Source: an uncultured bacterium
GTDB lineage: Bacteria > Bacteroidota > Bacteroidia > Chitinophagales > Chitinophagaceae
Direction of reading: 5' to 3'
Assembly: GCA_903957405.1 (NCBI GenBank)
Contig: CAJBPC010000312.1
Span: 1-24,237, forward strand
Length of the DNA: 24,237 bases
A program made the translations under genes and the position numbers. The notes beneath the pieces are model-generated. The model was not told the origin of the DNA and did no database searches. It saw only the letters and a list, made by a program, of their open reading frames with translations. How positions within the stretch are numbered: the first letter of the stretch is position 1; each line of letters starts with the position of its first letter. This document shows, one piece after another, positions 13,420-22,541 of the stretch.

Positions 13420-16182
13420 TTACTTTTCAATGGATGCCTGTGCCGCTGCCAATCGCGCTATCGGAACCCTGAAAGGTGAACAACTCACATAATTCAACCC
13501 CAAACGCTGGAAGAACTTGACGCTGTCAGGATCTCCCCCATGCTCACCGCAAATGCCCACTTTCAGGCTTTTCTTGACTTTTCGCCCCCTTTCTGTTCCA
13601 ATCCTGACCAACTCGCCCACACCTTCCTGATCGATGCTCTGGAAAGGATCATCTTTAAGGATCTTCTGGTCGAGATAGTTCGGCAGAAATCCGCCAATGT
13701 CATCGCGGCTGAAACCAAAACTCATCTGCGTCAAGTCATTGGTTCCAAAACTGAAAAAATCGGCATGCTCCGCCATCTGACCGGCTTGCAAAGCTGCACG
13801 GGGTATCTCAATCATTGTTCCGAATTGATAAGGAATACTCCTGACTTTCTTAGACTCGCACACTTCCATATACACCCTGTCAACAATCGACTTTTGATGT
13901 ATCAATTCATTGGCGGTGCAAGTCACAGGTATCATGATTTCGGGGTATGCTTTCCTGCCCGCCTTATTCAATTCGGCAGCGGCTTCGAATATCGCACGCA
14001 CCTGCATCTCTGTGATCTCAGGATAGCTGATGCCCAAGCGAACACCGCGGTGCCCGAGCATCGGGTTATTCTCGTGCAATGAAAGCACCCTACGGCGAAG
14101 TATACTTATGCTGATACCAAGTTCCTTACCCAATTCCTGCAGCTTGGCAGCATCGTGCGGTACAAACTCATGAAGCGGCGGATCAAGCAGACGAATGGTG
14201 ACTGGATACCCACTCATGACATGTAGCGTTTCCTTGATATCCTGCTTCACAAATTTGAACAACTCATTAAGTGCATCCCGGCGCTCCTTCTCCGTCTTAC
14301 TGACGATCATTTTACGGAGCAGGAACAATGGCTTATCGCTCCCCTCTCCATAAAACATATGCTCCGTGCGGAAAAGACCGATGCCCTCGGCACCAAATGA
14401 CAACGCAATGGCGGCATCATGTGCCGTATCAGCGTTGGTACGCACACCCATCCTCCTATGCTTGTCAACAAGCTTCATGAAATCACGATAAGACAGATTC
14501 TTACTGAGATCAATGTCAACCAACGACAGACTTCCCTCATATACAAGACCCTTGGATCCGTTTAAACTGATCCAATCTCCCTCATGAATGACCTCACCGG
14601 ACTTCGTCCTGAAGGTCTTCGCTTCACCATGGATCTCCATATCCCCGCACCCTACGATACAACATTTACCCCAACCCCGAGCCACCAATGCAGCATGGGA
14701 CGTCATACCTCCCTTCGTTGTAAGAATTGCCTGAGACTTATGCATGCCGTCAACATCCTCAGGCGAGGTCTCTTCACGGACCATAATCACCATCTCGCCC
14801 CTTGATGCCCATTCAACAGCTTCGGCTGACGTGAACACCACTCTGCCACGTGCACCTCCCGGTCCGGCCGGTAGTCCCCTAGCGATTGGCCTCGTTACAA
14901 TTTCAACCTTCGGATCCAGCATTGGCAAGAGCAACTCAACCAACTGATTGGGATTCACTCGTCCGATGGCCGTCTCAGCAGTAATGAGTTTCTCCTTGTG
15001 CATCTCAATGGCCATTCTTACAGCAGCCACACCATTTCGCTTCCCGACACGGCATTGCAACATGTAGAGCCTGCCTTTCTCAATGGTGAACTCAAGATCC
15101 TGCATGTCTTTATAGTGCTTCTCAAGGCGCTTCTGGTATTCGTCAAGTTCCTTGTACAGCGTGGGCATGATCTCCTCAAGTGTCGGCAGATGTTCACTCT
15201 GCGCATTCTTCGAATATGCATTGACGGGAGCAGGGGTGCGCGTTCCCGCCACCACATCCTCGCCTTGCGCATTGACAAGATATTCTCCATAGAACCTGTT
15301 CTCACCAGTGCCCGGGTTACGCGTAAAAGCCACACCGGTAGCACTCTCAGCACCCATATTCCCAAATACCATCGCCTGCACGTTGACAGCAGTGCCCCAC
15401 TCGTCAGGGATCTTCTCGATGCGGCGGTATTCCACTGCACGCTTACCATTCCAACTGGAAAAAACCGCACTGACACCACCCCATAACTGCTCATATGGAT
15501 CATCCGGAAATGGCTTCCCGATCACTTTCAAAACAGTCTTTTTGAAATCCGTCACCAGGGATTTCAATTGCGGCACTGTGAGATCCGTATCACTCACATA
15601 CCCATTTTGACGCTTCACAACCTCCAGCTTCTCATCAAGCAACTTGCGGATGCTCTTGCCGCCCTTGGGATGCAGCCCCGCCGCCTTCTCCATCACCACA
15701 TCCGCATACATCATGATCAATCTGCGGTATGCATCATATGCGAAACGCTCATCTCCCGTCTGTTCAACAAGCCCCTTGATCGTATCGCTGTTCAGTCCCA
15801 CATTGAGAATGGTCTCCATCATGCCGGGCATCGAACGCCTGGCTCCGGAACGGATGGATAAAAGAAGCGGATTCTTCACATCACCGAATTTCTTTCCCAT
15901 CAACTTCTCGGTCGCATGCAATGCGACATTCAACTGCGCATTCAGAATCTTGGGATATGTCTGCTTGTGATCGTAGTAATAAGTACACAACTCCGTCGAA
16001 ATGGTGAATCCAGGAGGTACCGGCAGTCGAAGCTTTGGATGGCCTGCCATCTCCGCCAGATTCGCACCCTTACCCCCAAGCAAATTTTTCATCGACTCGT
16101 TTCCATCAGCCTTCCCTCCGCCAAAAAAATAAACATACTTTCGGGAATGTGTCGGCTTCTTTGTTGAAACTGATTTTGCCAT
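13420..16182 (-). CDS. ppdK: Pyruvate, phosphate dikinase
   Basis: The enzyme interconverts pyruvate + ATP + Pi with phosphoenolpyruvate + AMP + PPi in the cytoplasm, linking glycolysis and gluconeogenesis. I place the start at 16182 (MAKSVSTKKPTHSRKYVYFF), giving 920 residues; an ATG 21 bp upstream is possible. The N-terminal ATP-grasp region has FGGGKADG, LLGGKGANLAEM, SIRSGARRSMPGMM and TRNPGTGENRFYGEYL. The central swivelling domain has GGMTSHAALVARGWG with the phosphorylated His. The C-terminal PEP-binding TIM barrel has GIGLFRTEHMF, NPMLGHRGVRLG, SFGTNDLTQM and GICGEHGGDP with the catalytic Cys. Length is slightly above the usual 875-900 because of a longer N-terminus. No PPDK regulatory protein gene is nearby. 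It has its own terminator. Confidence 0.97.
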   Translation of the reverse strand: MAKSVSTKKPTHSRKYVYFFGGGKADGNESMKNLLGGKGANLAEMAGHPKLRLPVPPGFTISTELCTYYYDHKQTYPKILNAQLNVALHATEKLMGKKFGDVKNPLLLSIRSGARRSMPGMMETILNVGLNSDTIKGLVEQTGDERFAYDAYRRLIMMYADVVMEKAAGLHPKGGKSIRKLLDEKLEVVKRQNGYVSDTDLTVPQLKSLVTDFKKTVLKVIGKPFPDDPYEQLWGGVSAVFSSWNGKRAVEYRRIEKIPDEWGTAVNVQAMVFGNMGAESATGVAFTRNPGTGENRFYGEYLVNAQGEDVVAGTRTPAPVNAYSKNAQSEHLPTLEEIMPTLYKELDEYQKRLEKHYKDMQDLEFTIEKGRLYMLQCRVGKRNGVAAVRMAIEMHKEKLITAETAIGRVNPNQLVELLLPMLDPKVEIVTRPIARGLPAGPGGARGRVVFTSAEAVEWASRGEMVIMVREETSPEDVDGMHKSQAILTTKGGMTSHAALVARGWGKCCIVGCGDMEIHGEAKTFRTKSGEVIHEGDWISLNGSKGLVYEGSLSLVDIDLSKNLSYRDFMKLVDKHRRMGVRTNADTAHDAAIALSFGAEGIGLFRTEHMFYGEGSDKPLFLLRKMIVSKTEKERRDALNELFKFVKQDIKETLHVMSGYPVTIRLLDPPLHEFVPHDAAKLQELGKELGISISILRRRVLSLHENNPMLGHRGVRLGISYPEITEMQVRAIFEAAAELNKAGRKAYPEIMIPVTCTANELIHQKSIVDRVYMEVCESKKVRSIPYQFGTMIEIPRAALQAGQMAEHADFFSFGTNDLTQMSFGFSRDDIGGFLPNYLDQKILKDDPFQSIDQEGVGELVRIGTERGRKVKKSLKVGICGEHGGDPDSVKFFQRLGLNYVSCSPFRVPIARLAAAQASIEK

Positions 16183-16349
16183 AAAATAGATTTTCGAATT
16201 CAATGCAGAGTTATCCTAAACCTCTTGACACGACGATGAACCACTGTCAGAAACATGCATGATTCTAGTCATATTGAAAGATGACCAAGGCACACGAAAA
16301 AATGATACGGTCGAATCAAAGGCCCGTTGACGAATACTTGATCAGTTTT

Positions 16350-17390
16350 TTAGTATTGTCGAAAAGGATCCACTTTGGCCTCTTCACGGATGTCCCCGCT
16401 AAGGGCATTAAGAAACGATACGATCGATGTGATCTGCGATGATGTCAATGCCCTGTTCAATTCCGCTTTTGCCATCACCTTCACGGAACTGTCGAGGCTT
16501 GCAACACCGCCGTTGTGGAAATATGGATTTGTGTGTTGAACATTTCGCAAACCGGGAACCTTGAACCTGTCCCTGTCAGCTGAATCGCCGCTGAAACGCA
16601 TTCGACCCTCATCATCCACCCCACTGAATGCAAGAGTCCTGTAGTCGGTGTATATGCCGAACCGCTGAATGGATGTGCCACCCAATGCCACTCCGTTATG
16701 ACAACCTGCACAACCGGTATTGATGAATTCAAGGAGCCCCGCTTTTTCCTCCGAATCCAACGCCTGCAAATCTCCATCCATGTACATGTCAAAACGAGAG
16801 GGAGTGAGCAAAGTCCGCTCAAAAGCCGCTATCGCCCGCTTTGCATTTCCATAACTGACAGGTATGTCATCTGCCGGAAATGCCGACCGGAACATTCGTT
16901 GATACATTGTGTCAGCACGAAGACGATTGACAATGAAACCCAAATGAGGAATGGAGATCTCATCCGGATTCAACACCATCTTGCCGGGTTGTTCCTCAAG
17001 GGATGTAGCTCGTCCATCCCAAAAAAACATGTTATGCAATGCCGCATTGAAAACAGTAGGCACATTTCGACCATACGAGTTGCCCTCGTCCTCGTCTGCC
17101 GATCGCTTATTATCCATTCCGAACCGATCAAGTCTGTGACAACTATTGCAGCTGACAGTGCCTGACTTCGACAGCCTCCTGTCATAGAATAAAAAATGTC
17201 CAAGCATGACCTTTGCATCAACCTCCGGATCGTTGTCTGCTATGGCATGAGCGGGCAAGGATTTGAAAAAAACAGCAGCACTTCCCAATAACATACTATC
17301 CTCAATGGCCACCCTTTTGCTTTCAGTTCGATTTGAACGGATGCATGCAGTCTGCAACAAAATGAAAAATACTATGGATAACCGTTTCAT
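16350..17390 (-). CDS. Di-haem cytochrome c peroxidase / MauG-family protein
   Basis: Starting at 17390 (MKRLSIVFFILLQTAC) the protein has 346 residues and an N-terminal export signal; Cys16 could be lipidated, although QTAC is not a canonical lipobox. Two haem c-binding motifs are present: CNSCH (81-85) and CAGCH (227-231). Other family segments are LGHFLFYDRRLS, NVPTVFNAALHNMFFWDGRA, LEEQ, FKVPGLRNVQHTNPYFHNGGVASL and LTSSQITSIVSFLNALSG. Family members reduce hydrogen peroxide with electrons from a c-type cytochrome, or act as MauG-like oxidases; the length and order fit the bacterial CcpA type. It acts in the periplasm. It is followed on the same strand by ppdK 167 bp downstream, with no obvious shared role. 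Confidence 0.93.
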   Translation of the reverse strand: MKRLSIVFFILLQTACIRSNRTESKRVAIEDSMLLGSAAVFFKSLPAHAIADNDPEVDAKVMLGHFLFYDRRLSKSGTVSCNSCHRLDRFGMDNKRSADEDEGNSYGRNVPTVFNAALHNMFFWDGRATSLEEQPGKMVLNPDEISIPHLGFIVNRLRADTMYQRMFRSAFPADDIPVSYGNAKRAIAAFERTLLTPSRFDMYMDGDLQALDSEEKAGLLEFINTGCAGCHNGVALGGTSIQRFGIYTDYRTLAFSGVDDEGRMRFSGDSADRDRFKVPGLRNVQHTNPYFHNGGVASLDSSVKVMAKAELNRALTSSQITSIVSFLNALSGDIREEAKVDPFRQY

Positions 17391-17468
17391 GTCACGGGTT
17401 TGACACATGAAAATACACGGCCGAAATCATCAAGACTATGACTTCGCTCATCCCGAGAAACAAAACCT

Positions 17469-17510
17469 CAATCTTGCAAACCCCAGAATCTTGAAAACAT
17501 TACAAGATTG
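17469..17510. repeat. Short inverted repeat upstream of the PolX pseudogene
   Basis: CAATCTTG (17469-17476) and CAAGATTG (17503-17510) are perfect inverted copies 26 bp apart. Its role is unknown; it lies next to a much stronger hairpin at 17516-17551. Confidence 0.4.
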
Positions 17511-17515
17511 TATGA

Positions 17516-17551
17516 ACTCGTCAGCCATGACTACACTCATGGTTGACGAGT
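17516..17551. repeat. Strong 15-bp inverted repeat (hairpin)
   Basis: ACTCGTCAGCCATGA (17516-17530) pairs with TCATGGTTGACGAGT (17537-17551) over 15 bases with one G-U, around a six-base loop. It lies between the cytochrome peroxidase start and the PolX remnant. The T-run at 17564-17572 begins 12 bp later, so it is not a classical terminator. An operator, a mobile-element footprint or a repetitive palindrome are possible. Confidence 0.7.
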
Positions 17552-17584
17552 GCTCTTTGGACTATTTTTTTTCCACAAAAAAAG

Positions 17585-18330
17585 ATGTTGAAAAATCGTA
17601 ACCACATATTGGCTTCCATCTTCCGAGAGATGTCTGCCTGCTACAAATACCTCGGTACGGAACATCGATTCCGGAAGATCGCCATCGAACGGGCTGCAAG
17701 CGACTACATCGTGATGACGGATCATTCTCCCAGCTCACGGATAGCCGGGGGCCTCTCACCAAAAGATTTCTACAATCAATTCAAGGAAATAGACCGCATC
17801 AATAATAAGATCGGTCGGCGATTCATAAAAAAAGGTGTCGAAGTAGATATACTCCCGACGGATCACTTGACCTTGACCATAATCTGCTTAAAGCATTCGA
17901 ATGGGTTACCGCATCGATGCACAGCGGATTTACAAGTGACAATACCGAACGACTCATCAACGCCTGTGATCATCCATTAGTGGATTGCATTGGACACCCT
18001 TCCGGGAGATTGATCGGAAAAAGAAATGCATATCCGTTGGATTGGAACGCACTGTTCCAAAAAGCTTCGGAAAAAAACACCATGATCGAAATCAATGCAC
18101 AACCTCAACGACTCGACATTCATAACGATGTCGTGCGCGATGGCGTGATTGCCGGTGTAATGATGTCCATCAGCACCGACGCTCATGATCCGTAACAATT
18201 CGACTTCATACGTCTTGGCATCGGTGTGGCCAGAAGAGGTTGGTGTGGCAAAGAAAATATCCTGAACACAAAAGCTGGACTGACATATGCAGCTTCCGAA
18301 AATCCCGACGGGAGAAAAATCATGATCCGA
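17585..18330 (+). pseudogene. Decayed PolX-type DNA polymerase/3'-5' exonuclease (PHP domain) gene
   Basis: The frame from ATG 17585 begins HILASIFREMSACYKYLG, like the helical N-terminus of PolX-family polymerases, but after about 36 residues jumps directly to YIVMTDHSPSSRIAGG, which belongs to the C-terminal PHP domain. The rest of the helix-hairpin-helix region, the nucleotidyltransferase core and the first PHP metal motif are missing. Near 17852-17859 one base is lost: reading resumes in another frame as GSLDLDHNLLKAFEW and then HSGFTSDNTERLINACDHP, ISTDAHDP. An in-frame TAA at 18193 then interrupts QFDFIRLGIGVARRGWCGKENILN, which is still recognisable to about 18290. Intact PolX proteins have about 550-570 residues. 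Three independent lesions make a non-functional remnant very likely; the PHP segment is otherwise well preserved, so decay may be recent. The end at about 18330 is approximate. Confidence 0.88.
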
Positions 18331-18813
18331 TCAACTGAATATCAAACCCATCACCTGTTCATCAACATACCTTTTTTCTGATGTCAGATATGTATAATTC
18401 TTAAGGATTCCTTCACTCATGAAACCGAGAGACTCATACAAACGGATTGCCCTCGTATTCGTAGTGGCCACCGTAAGCTCCATACGGGTAAATCCCGATG
18501 AACGAGCCTGGCCGATCGCAGCATCAATCATCATTTTTCCATGACCCTTGCCACTCCATTCCGGGTCAATCGCAACACCACCCAAATATGCGATGTGGCT
18601 GTTCCGGTATTTCATCGGCTGCAGTTTACACATCCCTACTGGTTTTCCGTCTACCTCATACAACCATTTGATTCCTCGGTGCACTAGGTCTGTACCAATC
18701 AGTAGGAACTCCTCAAAAGTCATGTACTCATACAGTAACCATGGATTGACGGATGGATGCATATGAAGCCTGTACAAAAATGGAATATCCTCTTTCGTAG
18801 CGATTCTGATCAT
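18331..18813 (-). CDS. GNAT family N-acetyltransferase
   Basis: From the ATG at 18813 (MIRIATKEDIPFLYRL) the protein has 160 residues; an upstream TTG at 18855 would add 14 basic residues and overlap the divergent gene start, so I reject it. It shows the GNAT fold in order: IRIATKEDIPFLYRLH (motif C), KWLYEVDGKPVGMCKLQ, GGVAIDPEWSGKGHGKMMI with the acetyl-CoA pyrophosphate-binding loop (x-x-G-x-G), and RMELTVATTNTRAIRLYESLGFMSEGI (motif B). The closing RYVDEQVMGLIF resembles acetyltransferases of the RimJ/PAT-like branch. The acceptor substrate is unknown. It is convergent with the PolX pseudogene, touching its decayed tail. Confidence 0.9.
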   Translation of the reverse strand: MIRIATKEDIPFLYRLHMHPSVNPWLLYEYMTFEEFLLIGTDLVHRGIKWLYEVDGKPVGMCKLQPMKYRNSHIAYLGGVAIDPEWSGKGHGKMMIDAAIGQARSSGFTRMELTVATTNTRAIRLYESLGFMSEGILKNYTYLTSEKRYVDEQVMGLIFS

Positions 18814-18842
18814 CCGTCGAAGGTAGTATTTCCTCCTTTTCG

Positions 18843-18849
18843 TACCTTG
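18843..18849 (+). promoter_or_regulatory. Possible -7 element, near-leaderless, for the D-aminoacylase gene
   Basis: TACCTTG lies five bases before the ATG at 18855. If used as a -7 element, transcription would begin at or near the start codon. On the opposite strand TACCTTCG (complement of 18817-18824) stands at a similar distance from the GNAT start at 18813. No -33 match supports either. Confidence 0.25.
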
Positions 18850-18854
18850 ATCCA

Positions 18855-20435
18855 ATGAATCCCAATCTTACAGGCATCGGACTTCTATTCCTTACACAGT
18901 TCTTTGCTTCTGCCAACGCACAGGTTTTGCCAGACATGGTGATCGTTAACGGACGCATCATCGATGGTACCGGAAACAGTTGGTTCTATGCCGAAGCAGC
19001 AATAAAGGACGGCAAAATCATGAAAGTTGGTAGAAACCTGACAACACCCGGAGTGAAGATCCTAGATGCCAAGAACATGTTCGTCTGTCCGGGCTTTATC
19101 GATGTACATGCGCATATCGAAGCAGGAATATTCGACCGCCCAACCGCCGACAATTACATATATGATGGGGTAACGACCGTGGTGACCGGTAACTGTGGCA
19201 ACGCTGCTGAAGACCTGGGTGCTTTTTTCAGAAAAATCGACAGCATTCAGACCTCCATAAACGTGGCATCGCTGGCTGGCCACAATACCATCAAAAGACT
19301 AAGCATGGGAATGGGCAGTCGAACTCCGACGATTGCGGAACAACAGAAAATGGAAAAACTGATGCAACAAGCCATGTCTGATGGTGCAGTGGGGCTTTCC
19401 ACCGGGCTCATCTATCTCCCGGGCATGTATGCAAAAACAGAAGAAGTAGTCGGCATAGCAAAGATCGCAGCACAAGCCGGGGGTGTTTATGCTACCCACA
19501 TGCGTAACGAAGGGTCGAATGTCACGCAAGCCATCGAAGAGGCCCTCACCATCGGCAGAGATGCAAAAATCCCGGTACAGATATCTCATTTCAAAGTGGC
19601 CGGCCGCGCAAACTGGGGCAGATCAAAAACCACATTGGAGCAGGTGGAGAACGCCAGAAAGCAAGGTATTGAAGTTACCATCGATCAGTATCCATACACA
19701 GCGAGCAGTACCAACCTGGCTGTCACGGTACCGGACTGGGCGCTGGACGGTGGCCTTGATTCATTACGAAAAAGGATGATGGATCCCATGACAAGAAAAA
19801 AAATCATCAGAGGGATGATGAATACCATCAAGAAATCGAGGAACCGAAATTACAGCTATGCCGTTGTAGCCATGTACTCGCCGGATACCTCCCTAAATGG
19901 TAAGAATATATCAGAAATTAATCGGCTGAAAGGCAGGAAAAAAGGAGTCCATAACGAGGCTTCAACCATCCTGGACATGTTGAAAGTCGGAAATGCACAA
20001 ATGGTTTACCACACCATGAACGAGGAGGATGTGAAACACTTTATGCGGTATCCTTTCAACATGCCTGCTGCAGACGGCGGCGTGAACTCCGGAAAGGGAA
20101 TGCCACACCCAAGATCTTATGGTACCAACGCCAGGGTATTGGGCAGATACGTCCGGGAAATGAACATCATCGGGTTCGAAGAAGCCGTGCGTCGCATGAC
20201 GTCTTTGCCGGCACAAAAATTCGGACTGAAGGACAGAGGTCTGCTGCGGGAAGGATTTGCAGCGGATATTGTGATATTCAACCCCGAAACCGTCATCGAC
20301 AAATCCGATTTTGAAAACCCCCACCAGTTTGCTGCTGGGATTCCATATGTGATCGTAAATGGTAAAATCGTAATTGAAAATGGAACACACAATGGAACAC
20401 GCAGCGGAAAGGCTATCCGGAAAAAAGATGACTGA
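18855..20435 (+). CDS. Exported N-acyl-D-amino-acid deacylase (D-aminoacylase) family protein
   Basis: The 526-residue protein has a signal peptide (about 1-22, ending SANAQ) followed by an amidohydrolase-superfamily enzyme. It begins VLPDMVIVNGRIIDGTG, then FIDVHAHIE with metal-binding His85 and His87, TGNCGNA with the bridging Cys114 typical of D-aminoacylases, YATHMRNEG (His215), QISHFK (His245), AADGG (Asp407, in the position of the catalytic Asp) and HPRSYGTNARVLGRYV. The C-terminal beta sandwich ends GFAADIVIFNPETVIDK. Such enzymes release D-amino acids from N-acyl-D-amino acids; here the enzyme would act in the periplasm. Starting point is fixed by the signal peptide. The gene is divergent from the GNAT gene with only 41 bp between the starts. 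Confidence 0.94.
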   Translation: MNPNLTGIGLLFLTQFFASANAQVLPDMVIVNGRIIDGTGNSWFYAEAAIKDGKIMKVGRNLTTPGVKILDAKNMFVCPGFIDVHAHIEAGIFDRPTADNYIYDGVTTVVTGNCGNAAEDLGAFFRKIDSIQTSINVASLAGHNTIKRLSMGMGSRTPTIAEQQKMEKLMQQAMSDGAVGLSTGLIYLPGMYAKTEEVVGIAKIAAQAGGVYATHMRNEGSNVTQAIEEALTIGRDAKIPVQISHFKVAGRANWGRSKTTLEQVENARKQGIEVTIDQYPYTASSTNLAVTVPDWALDGGLDSLRKRMMDPMTRKKIIRGMMNTIKKSRNRNYSYAVVAMYSPDTSLNGKNISEINRLKGRKKGVHNEASTILDMLKVGNAQMVYHTMNEEDVKHFMRYPFNMPAADGGVNSGKGMPHPRSYGTNARVLGRYVREMNIIGFEEAVRRMTSLPAQKFGLKDRGLLREGFAADIVIFNPETVIDKSDFENPHQFAAGIPYVIVNGKIVIENGTHNGTRSGKAIRKKDD

Positions 20436-20479
20436 TCAATATCCTTGTTGGTGACAAGCAAAATTATCGGAACACCCCA

Positions 20480-22522
20480 TCACTTACCCTTTTTCCACTG
20501 GTCATAACCTATCTTGGCCTCATCTAACAGGGCTATGAACTTCTTGATATCTGGATCATATCCGTACCCATCCCTGATGATCCTCTTTTCATCGCCATCA
20601 AGAAAGAAATAATACGGTTGGCTGTTGGCAAGATATGTGGTCACCTGCAAATCAGCATTCTTATCCCCTAAGGTTGTCACTTTTTTATTCAACGCCTTTG
20701 AATAGTATTGCTCTTGCTCTTGAAGATCAATGTCATGTACATCGACGTATAGAGATACGATCACGAAATCCTCCTTAAGCCTTTTCATGACCTCCGGATC
20801 GCTCCAAACCTCGGCTTCCATCTTCCGACAGTTCACACAATTAATCCCGGTGAAATCAATCATCAATGGCTTTTTCAACTTTCGGGCAATATCCAACGCC
20901 TCCGCGTAGTCAAAATATGTGGTCATTCCATATGAAGTGACGACTTCCGGCTCATAGATGCGCATCCTGTCATAATATTTTTGAGGATGCGGAAGATCGG
21001 TTGAAGTCTCGGAAATATTACCTGACGAAACTGCTTGCTTCTGAGGTACGCCCGTCATGATGAAATCCTGTGTCCCAAGAGGTGGCAAAAAAGCTCCAAT
21101 GGCCTTCAATGGCGCACCCCACAGACCCGGGATCATGTAGACCGTGAATGAAAACGAGGCAATTGCGAAAAAAAGTCGGGTAACCGAAAGATAAGGAAGC
21201 CCAAAATCGTTCTTGGGGAGCTCATCGTCATGATGGAGCTTCAGCTTTCCCAAAAGATATGTACCCAGCAACAGGAAAATCACGATCCAGAGACTTAAAA
21301 ACACCTCCCTGTCAAGGAATCTCCATCCTTTTACTAAATCAGCATTGGAAAGGAACTTCAATGCCAAGGCAAGTTCAAGGAAACCAAGTGTGACTTTTAC
21401 CGCATTCAGCCAGCCGCCGGCTTTTCCAAGGATGTTGAGCTTGCTCGGAAAGAACGCGAACAGCGCAAATGGCAATGCCAACGCAATTGAAAAACCCAGC
21501 ATCCCTATCAATGGTCCAAGGTAGCTCCCCTTGGCAGCGAGCACCAAAAGGTTGCCGATGATAGGCCCGGTACAGGAAAATGACACCAACACCAAAGTAA
21601 GGGCCATGAAGAATATCCCCATGAAACTGGTAGATCCCGAGCGGGCATCAGATTTATTCATCCAGGATGCCGGGAGATTTATCTCGAATGCTCCTAAAAA
21701 TGATATGCCGAATACCAGAAAAAGCACGAAAAACACCAAATTCGCTATCCAATTGGTAGCGAGATTGTTCAAAGCAGCAGGTCCAAACGCAAACGTGACT
21801 AAAAAGCCCAAAAGAGTGAAGATGATCACGATAGACGCCGCATAGACAAGGGCATTCCGGATTCCTTGCTTTCGGGTCGTACTGCGTTTGGTGAAGAAAC
21901 TGACCGTTACCGGTATCATGGAATACACACAAGGGGTCAGCAATGCCAACAATCCACCACCGAAGGCTGCTATGAAAATCCACCACAGAGACTGATTTTG
22001 TATATCCCCGGCAGACTCATCAACACTTCCGACTTGACCCGCTCCAGAAGGTCCCTGCGTTTCTCGTTGTATGAAAAAACTGAAGGAATCCTCACCATTC
22101 AAAAATGCATCACCCGACTTATACATATACCGGACGCTGCCTTTCAACACAACACTATCTGAAGCCTTGATCCTGACCGGAATCTGCCATTCGACTGAGT
22201 CAAGGAAAAAGGAAGTCTCTGCCTCAAGGGAAACATCCTCCTCTGACATCAGATTTCCTTTCGACACTAGGCTATCCTTCACGTATGCTGAAGAGGCACT
22301 GTCAAAGGTTATCTCTGAATAGAGCGCATCTTCTGCAGACTTTTGAAGCTGATAGATCTTTACGCCGGGTTTGACAGCTGCCTTGATTGATAGAAGGACC
22401 AGGGAATCGTTCAATCGTTGCTTGCCATACGTCAGCTGAACCGTTCCCTCCTTCTGCGCAACCAAGGATAAAGGGAACAACAAGAGAATACAGGCGGTAA
22501 ATCGTCTGAGTAATGGCGACAT
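20480..22522 (-). CDS. DsbD-like thiol:disulfide interchange protein
   Basis: This 680-residue membrane protein moves reducing power from cytoplasmic thioredoxin to the periplasm. After a signal peptide (about 1-22) a DsbD-N-terminal-like beta domain (about 25-152) follows, but its redox motif position reads KSGDAFLNG with no cysteine. The transmembrane part (about 179-475, eight or so helices) keeps the two reactive cysteines: Cys198 in LLTPCVYSM and Cys317 in FSCTGP. A periplasmic thioredoxin domain (about 540-680) has the active site CVNC (562-565) in DFTGINCVNCRKME. Downstream convergent gene 18855-20435 ends only 44 bp away. It starts 19 bp after the stand-alone N-terminal-domain gene at 22542, so the two form an operon. 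Confidence 0.94.
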   Translation of the reverse strand: MSPLLRRFTACILLLFPLSLVAQKEGTVQLTYGKQRLNDSLVLLSIKAAVKPGVKIYQLQKSAEDALYSEITFDSASSAYVKDSLVSKGNLMSEEDVSLEAETSFFLDSVEWQIPVRIKASDSVVLKGSVRYMYKSGDAFLNGEDSFSFFIQRETQGPSGAGQVGSVDESAGDIQNQSLWWIFIAAFGGGLLALLTPCVYSMIPVTVSFFTKRSTTRKQGIRNALVYAASIVIIFTLLGFLVTFAFGPAALNNLATNWIANLVFFVLFLVFGISFLGAFEINLPASWMNKSDARSGSTSFMGIFFMALTLVLVSFSCTGPIIGNLLVLAAKGSYLGPLIGMLGFSIALALPFALFAFFPSKLNILGKAGGWLNAVKVTLGFLELALALKFLSNADLVKGWRFLDREVFLSLWIVIFLLLGTYLLGKLKLHHDDELPKNDFGLPYLSVTRLFFAIASFSFTVYMIPGLWGAPLKAIGAFLPPLGTQDFIMTGVPQKQAVSSGNISETSTDLPHPQKYYDRMRIYEPEVVTSYGMTTYFDYAEALDIARKLKKPLMIDFTGINCVNCRKMEAEVWSDPEVMKRLKEDFVIVSLYVDVHDIDLQEQEQYYSKALNKKVTTLGDKNADLQVTTYLANSQPYYFFLDGDEKRIIRDGYGYDPDIKKFIALLDEAKIGYDQWKKGK

Positions 22523-22541
22523 CTGAATGTTTTATTGGACA

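Noticed and set aside
13540..15861. Several long plus-strand frames (up to 180 residues) opposite ppdK
   Set aside because: They lie antisense within a gene with clear PPDK motifs, and their translations show no recognisable signals or domains.
18331..18855. TTG start at 18855 for the GNAT gene
   Set aside because: It would overlap the divergent D-aminoacylase start and add a basic tail without homology; ATG 18813 begins directly at the fold.
20436..20479. Terminator between D-aminoacylase and DsbD genes (CTTGT-TGGTG-ACAAG)
   Set aside because: The stem is only five base pairs and has no proper T-run on either strand.
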